NCBI GenBank assembly: GCA_018417955.1
Contig: JACTVC010000012.1
Location: 1,400,169 to 1,464,168 of the forward strand
Direction of reading: 5' to 3'
Source of the DNA: Laccaria trichodermophora
Taxonomy: Eukaryota > Basidiomycota > Agaricomycetes > Agaricales > Hydnangiaceae
DNA length: 64,000 nucleotides
Position 1 is the first letter of the stretch. The number at the start of each line of letters is the position of its first letter. A model generated the notes under the pieces. The model did not search any database. It saw only the letters and a program-made list of their open reading frames with translations, and had not been told where the DNA came from. Position numbers and translations under genes: made by a program. Positions 61,184 to 64,000 of the stretch are shown here, in pieces.

Positions 61184-62809
61184 TTATGACGGTATGTCGG
61201 AGGTGGTTTTTCTACCCTTGCCCAGCTCCCCGATACTGTAAATGACAACATCCCCATCATCGTCAATCAATGCAATATCTGGAAGACCGGGCGCCACAAC
61301 TCCTAGCCATAGAGCTAGGACCAGTGCATCCTTCGAACTCGGATTCACATACCCCACACCGAGATGCAATAAGGCATACGCCCGTACGCCACGTCTGGGT
61401 AAACGATTGGAATCTACGTATTGAAACGGAATGTAAAGCTGGCGCAGGCGCTCGCACTCCCGAAAAAAGGGACCAGGTCGCAGATAGAAACCGCCAATTC
61501 TCCACGAAAAGGAACGATGCAACCTACATCGACCCGAATAGAAACGAGGTTTATCCATGCAAAAGCCATTTGCGTCACAAGACCCGGGGTGGGCGGGAAA
61601 AGGGGAACCTGCACAGAGAGGCTCAGATTGCGGAGGGAGAAATCGAGGAGTGGTTGGAACGTGTGCAAACTATAACCAGGACTTATCGGCATCAACGGTG
61701 GTGGGTTGATGTCTGATGCCTGCTTCTTGAACAATATTTCAAGGCTATTGAAAGAATTTGGTAGGCAAATGCGGCGTATTTGATGGGATATTGCGTTCAA
61801 GTCCTCTTCAAAGGGAAGAATTTCGTTGATTGAGATGGAGATACGGGTCACCTTCGGAATGCTGCCCATACACTGGAAGAATACGATCGCAACCTTGGCT
61901 TGAGTAACACCAATATCTAGTCTGACCAGGTGGTCAAAGGATAGCGAACTCAAGGGAAGATCAGGTATTGTCGTTTCTTGGAGATGAATCGTTAGATGTC
62001 GAAGAGAAGGAAACCTCCCTATCCGGGTGAATGAGAGGGGTGAAAGGAATGCACAATCAAGAAGTACAGTTTGCAAGTTACTTTGGTTTTGAGGATTGGC
62101 GAATAAGTCGATTCGGCGGGCATTGCGTGGAAAGTAGCGGCCGTAAAGTCTCAACCTCAGATTACGAAGCGACGGTGTGCGTTCGCTGAGGTCTGACATG
62201 AGGTCTAGAATCCCCTCAGAATGTGAATGGTGGGCGTGATATTCGATTGATAAATATTGCGTCCCGTACGAGGGAATGTGGGGCAGGAGGTCATCCAGCC
62301 AGCCCTTAGGTCGCGTAATTGTGACGGCAAGTCTTCTCAACGAAGGAAAAAGAGGGGTAGAGACCAAGGCTCTCTGGATGGCGTCAAGCACATTGGGGAT
62401 CGTCATGTAATGCAGAAGGCGATCATATGCGTCATCCTTGTCTGAATAGGACAAGATTGACATGCAGCGCGCATATTGCCTGAAAGGCATCCAAATGGCA
62501 ACTTCGCATCCTGAATCTGGTCCAACCATGATGCCAAGCTACCAGGGAATAAAAGCCTGAAATTTTGCAAGTTTTAGAAGAACTCACATTGTCCTCAGAC
62601 TCGGAGTGATGGCCTAGAATGGGCTTCGGAGCGCAACGAAGGAGAGGCCCAAGGCTAAATTGGTGGCATTTCCACAATACACGTAAAGCCACGGACAAGA
62701 ACGAACGACAGACGAGAGCCATATGGAGAAGATCGCATGGGGATGTTAGGAAAAGAAGAGTTTGTTCGAGAAGTTCGTGAATGTTCAAAACTGGGTGTTG
62801 GCTAGGCAT
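61184..62809 (-). pseudogene. F-box/LRR-type gene with a frameshift near its 3' end
   Basis: Exon 1 is 62588..62809, starting MPSQHPVLNIHELLEQTLLF, a clear F-box with LALVCRSFLSVALRVLW-like residues (seen as MALVCRSFLSVALRVLW). A 49-bp intron (62539..62587) joins to the leucine-rich body (FRQYARCMSILSYSD, HYMTIPNVLDAIQRAL, PSLRRLAVTITRPKGWLDDL, and so on). At 61463-61468 a run of six A (six T on the coding strand) is followed by a different frame that continues as RECERLRQLYIPFQYVDSNR to a stop at 61184. One extra T would join the two frames perfectly. Either a real frameshift, a homopolymer sequencing error, or slippage. Everything else looks intact. Confidence 0.75.
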
Positions 62810-62880
62810 GATTCGAGACTAGTACGGGATGCATCGAACACCGGCCCTTGCTATTAAATGAAATAACATCCAGCTTGAGA

Positions 62881-63075
62881 TTTTGAGAGTTCGTGGTATT
62901 GCCGAGTCCGAACTTGAACATGACGGGGGAAGTTGGGGGGAAGTAGGTAGTACGTCACCATCATAGCCTGGGCCTGATGATGCCAACTCGACGGTGTGAT
63001 TTTGAGAGTTCGTGGTAAGTATTGCCAAGTCCAACATGACGAGGGAAGTAAGTAGTACGTCACTATCATACTCGA
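62881..63075. repeat. Imperfect tandem repeat with 120-bp period
   Basis: TTTTGAGAGTTCGTGGTA recurs at 62881 and 63001, followed in both copies by ATTGCC-AGTCC, GAACATGACG (or CAACATGACG), GGGAAGT, TAGTACGTCAC and ATCATA. Copies differ by small indels. It lies upstream of the F-box gene start and may belong to its 5' region. Confidence 0.75.
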
Positions 63076-63361
63076 GTAGCATGTTGACTCGGTGAGTAGC
63101 GTCAATCAAAATTGGGAATTTGAAAACAAAACTCAGGGACCAAAGGGGACCACACTCAAGCAACTTATCGTGAAAACGTCATTAAGTTCAGGTTCGTAGC
63201 CTTTCTGGAATACTTAGTGTCAAGCTTCCGATGACGCATTCTCATACTAGTTCTGCCTTTGCAAAAGGTTTTCAACGCGTCAACCCTGATGAAGATTTTA
63301 CAATAAAGTCCAGCGGGGCAGCGTCGAGGAAATCACCCAACCCAGCTTTACCATAGCGTAC

Positions 63362-64000
63362 ATGGATCCTCCTTCGAACATCTCCAGCCTCCCGCTGAAA
63401 ATTCAGTTATTCTACGCTACTATGGGAACGCCTAATAAGCCGGGCAAATTAGTTCATTATGATGCCGCGACTGGAGATCTTATTGCGTATCTCTGGTAAG
63501 CCGAAGAAACGCTTGCCACTCTGAACGTCCTCTTCATCATCCTTCAAGATTACTAACAAAATTCAATGTAGGCCAATTAACCACCGCCGGGATCGCATCC
63601 CCCCTGCTCTGTTTGCCTGTTATCGTTCGAAGCATCACTTTCGCAATCCCAATTGCTTTTGTCCGCAACAGACTGGCGATTTGATCGGCAAAGAGACGTC
63701 CGTGTTTATGCCAACAGAGGGACCATTTAGATACCGATATATTGCCGCGTGCGCTACCGACGAATGCCTTTATGTTGGTGAGTCGTTTACAGGGAAATCA
63801 TCATGCTGGAATGCTTATGATACGTATATGCTCAAGCTCCTTGTTTTTCTCCATCACCTATCAGACGACGCAATCATGTACTATCCTCGTCGCAGTAAGT
63901 GTCATATCTGTTCAGGATCATCGTTAACCGTCCATCCATGCTGTTGCAGTCGACGGAGATCCAGGCCCATCTCCAGTTCTGCACATTTCTGAGATTCAGC
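63362..64000 (+). CDS. Uncharacterised fungal protein, 5' part only
   Basis: Exon 1 starts at the ATG at 63362 (MDPPSNISSLPLKIQLFYAT) and a 75-bp intron (63499..63572) joins to an exon with RRDRIPPALFACYRSKHHFR, QQTGDLIGKETSVFMPTEGP and RYIAACATDECLYV; further exons run toward the window edge. I recall Agaricomycete proteins of unknown function sharing the (V/F)YMPxEGPxRxxY and C-A-T-x-x-C pattern with spaced cysteines, possibly metal-binding. The gene continues past 64000, so nothing can be said about the C-terminus. Confidence 0.55.

Overview
The window looks like nuclear DNA of an Agaricomycete (mushroom-forming basidiomycete). Almost every gene is split by several short introns, mostly 46-60 bp. 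The recognisable proteins are fungal (Tim9, Rsp5, Eaf7, a Pof3/Dia2-type F-box protein, a wax-synthase-like enzyme, an OSCA/CSC1 channel), and there is a Plavaka-type transposon, a family typical of Agaricomycetes. No CRISPR, rRNA or convincing tRNA was found. Exon joins were built by hand from splice signals, reading frame and family knowledge.

Region 1-43 kb is a dense housekeeping block on both strands: DAHP synthase (cut by the left edge), TIM9, a G-patch protein, an F-box protein, a PQ-loop transporter, prohibitin-2, MSH5, mitochondrial phosphate carrier, two related dimeric alpha/beta-barrel (ABM-like) genes, a TPR/F-box/LRR protein, a CTD-kinase-type cyclin, a wax-synthase-like enzyme, a CSC1/OSCA channel, NDUFS4, a RICTOR/Avo3 TORC2 subunit, ribosomal protein uL22, RSP5 ubiquitin ligase, EAF7 and an AN1 zinc-finger protein. 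Several pairs are divergent over 120-260 bp and probably share promoters: PQ-loop/PHB2, Pof3-like/cyclin, NDUFS4/RICTOR, EAF7/AN1.

Region 43-64 kb is different, an accessory, relic-rich island. It holds a gene with an in-frame stop, an intact mitochondrial bL35 gene beside a 755-bp block with no CpG, a decayed gamma-tubulin complex (GCP2) copy, a relic of a single-pass membrane protein, an apparently intact Plavaka transposon, an unknown multi-exon gene with a frame-preserving tandem exon duplication, a helitron-like fragment, a decayed aldo/keto reductase, a frameshifted F-box gene and the start of another lineage-type gene.

The most unusual observations are the number of GC-AG introns (at least five, perhaps six), the CpG-free block, the duplicated exon, and the dead gene copies lying beside an intact transposon. 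No new multi-gene system (biosynthetic, defence or other) could be convincingly assembled from this window.
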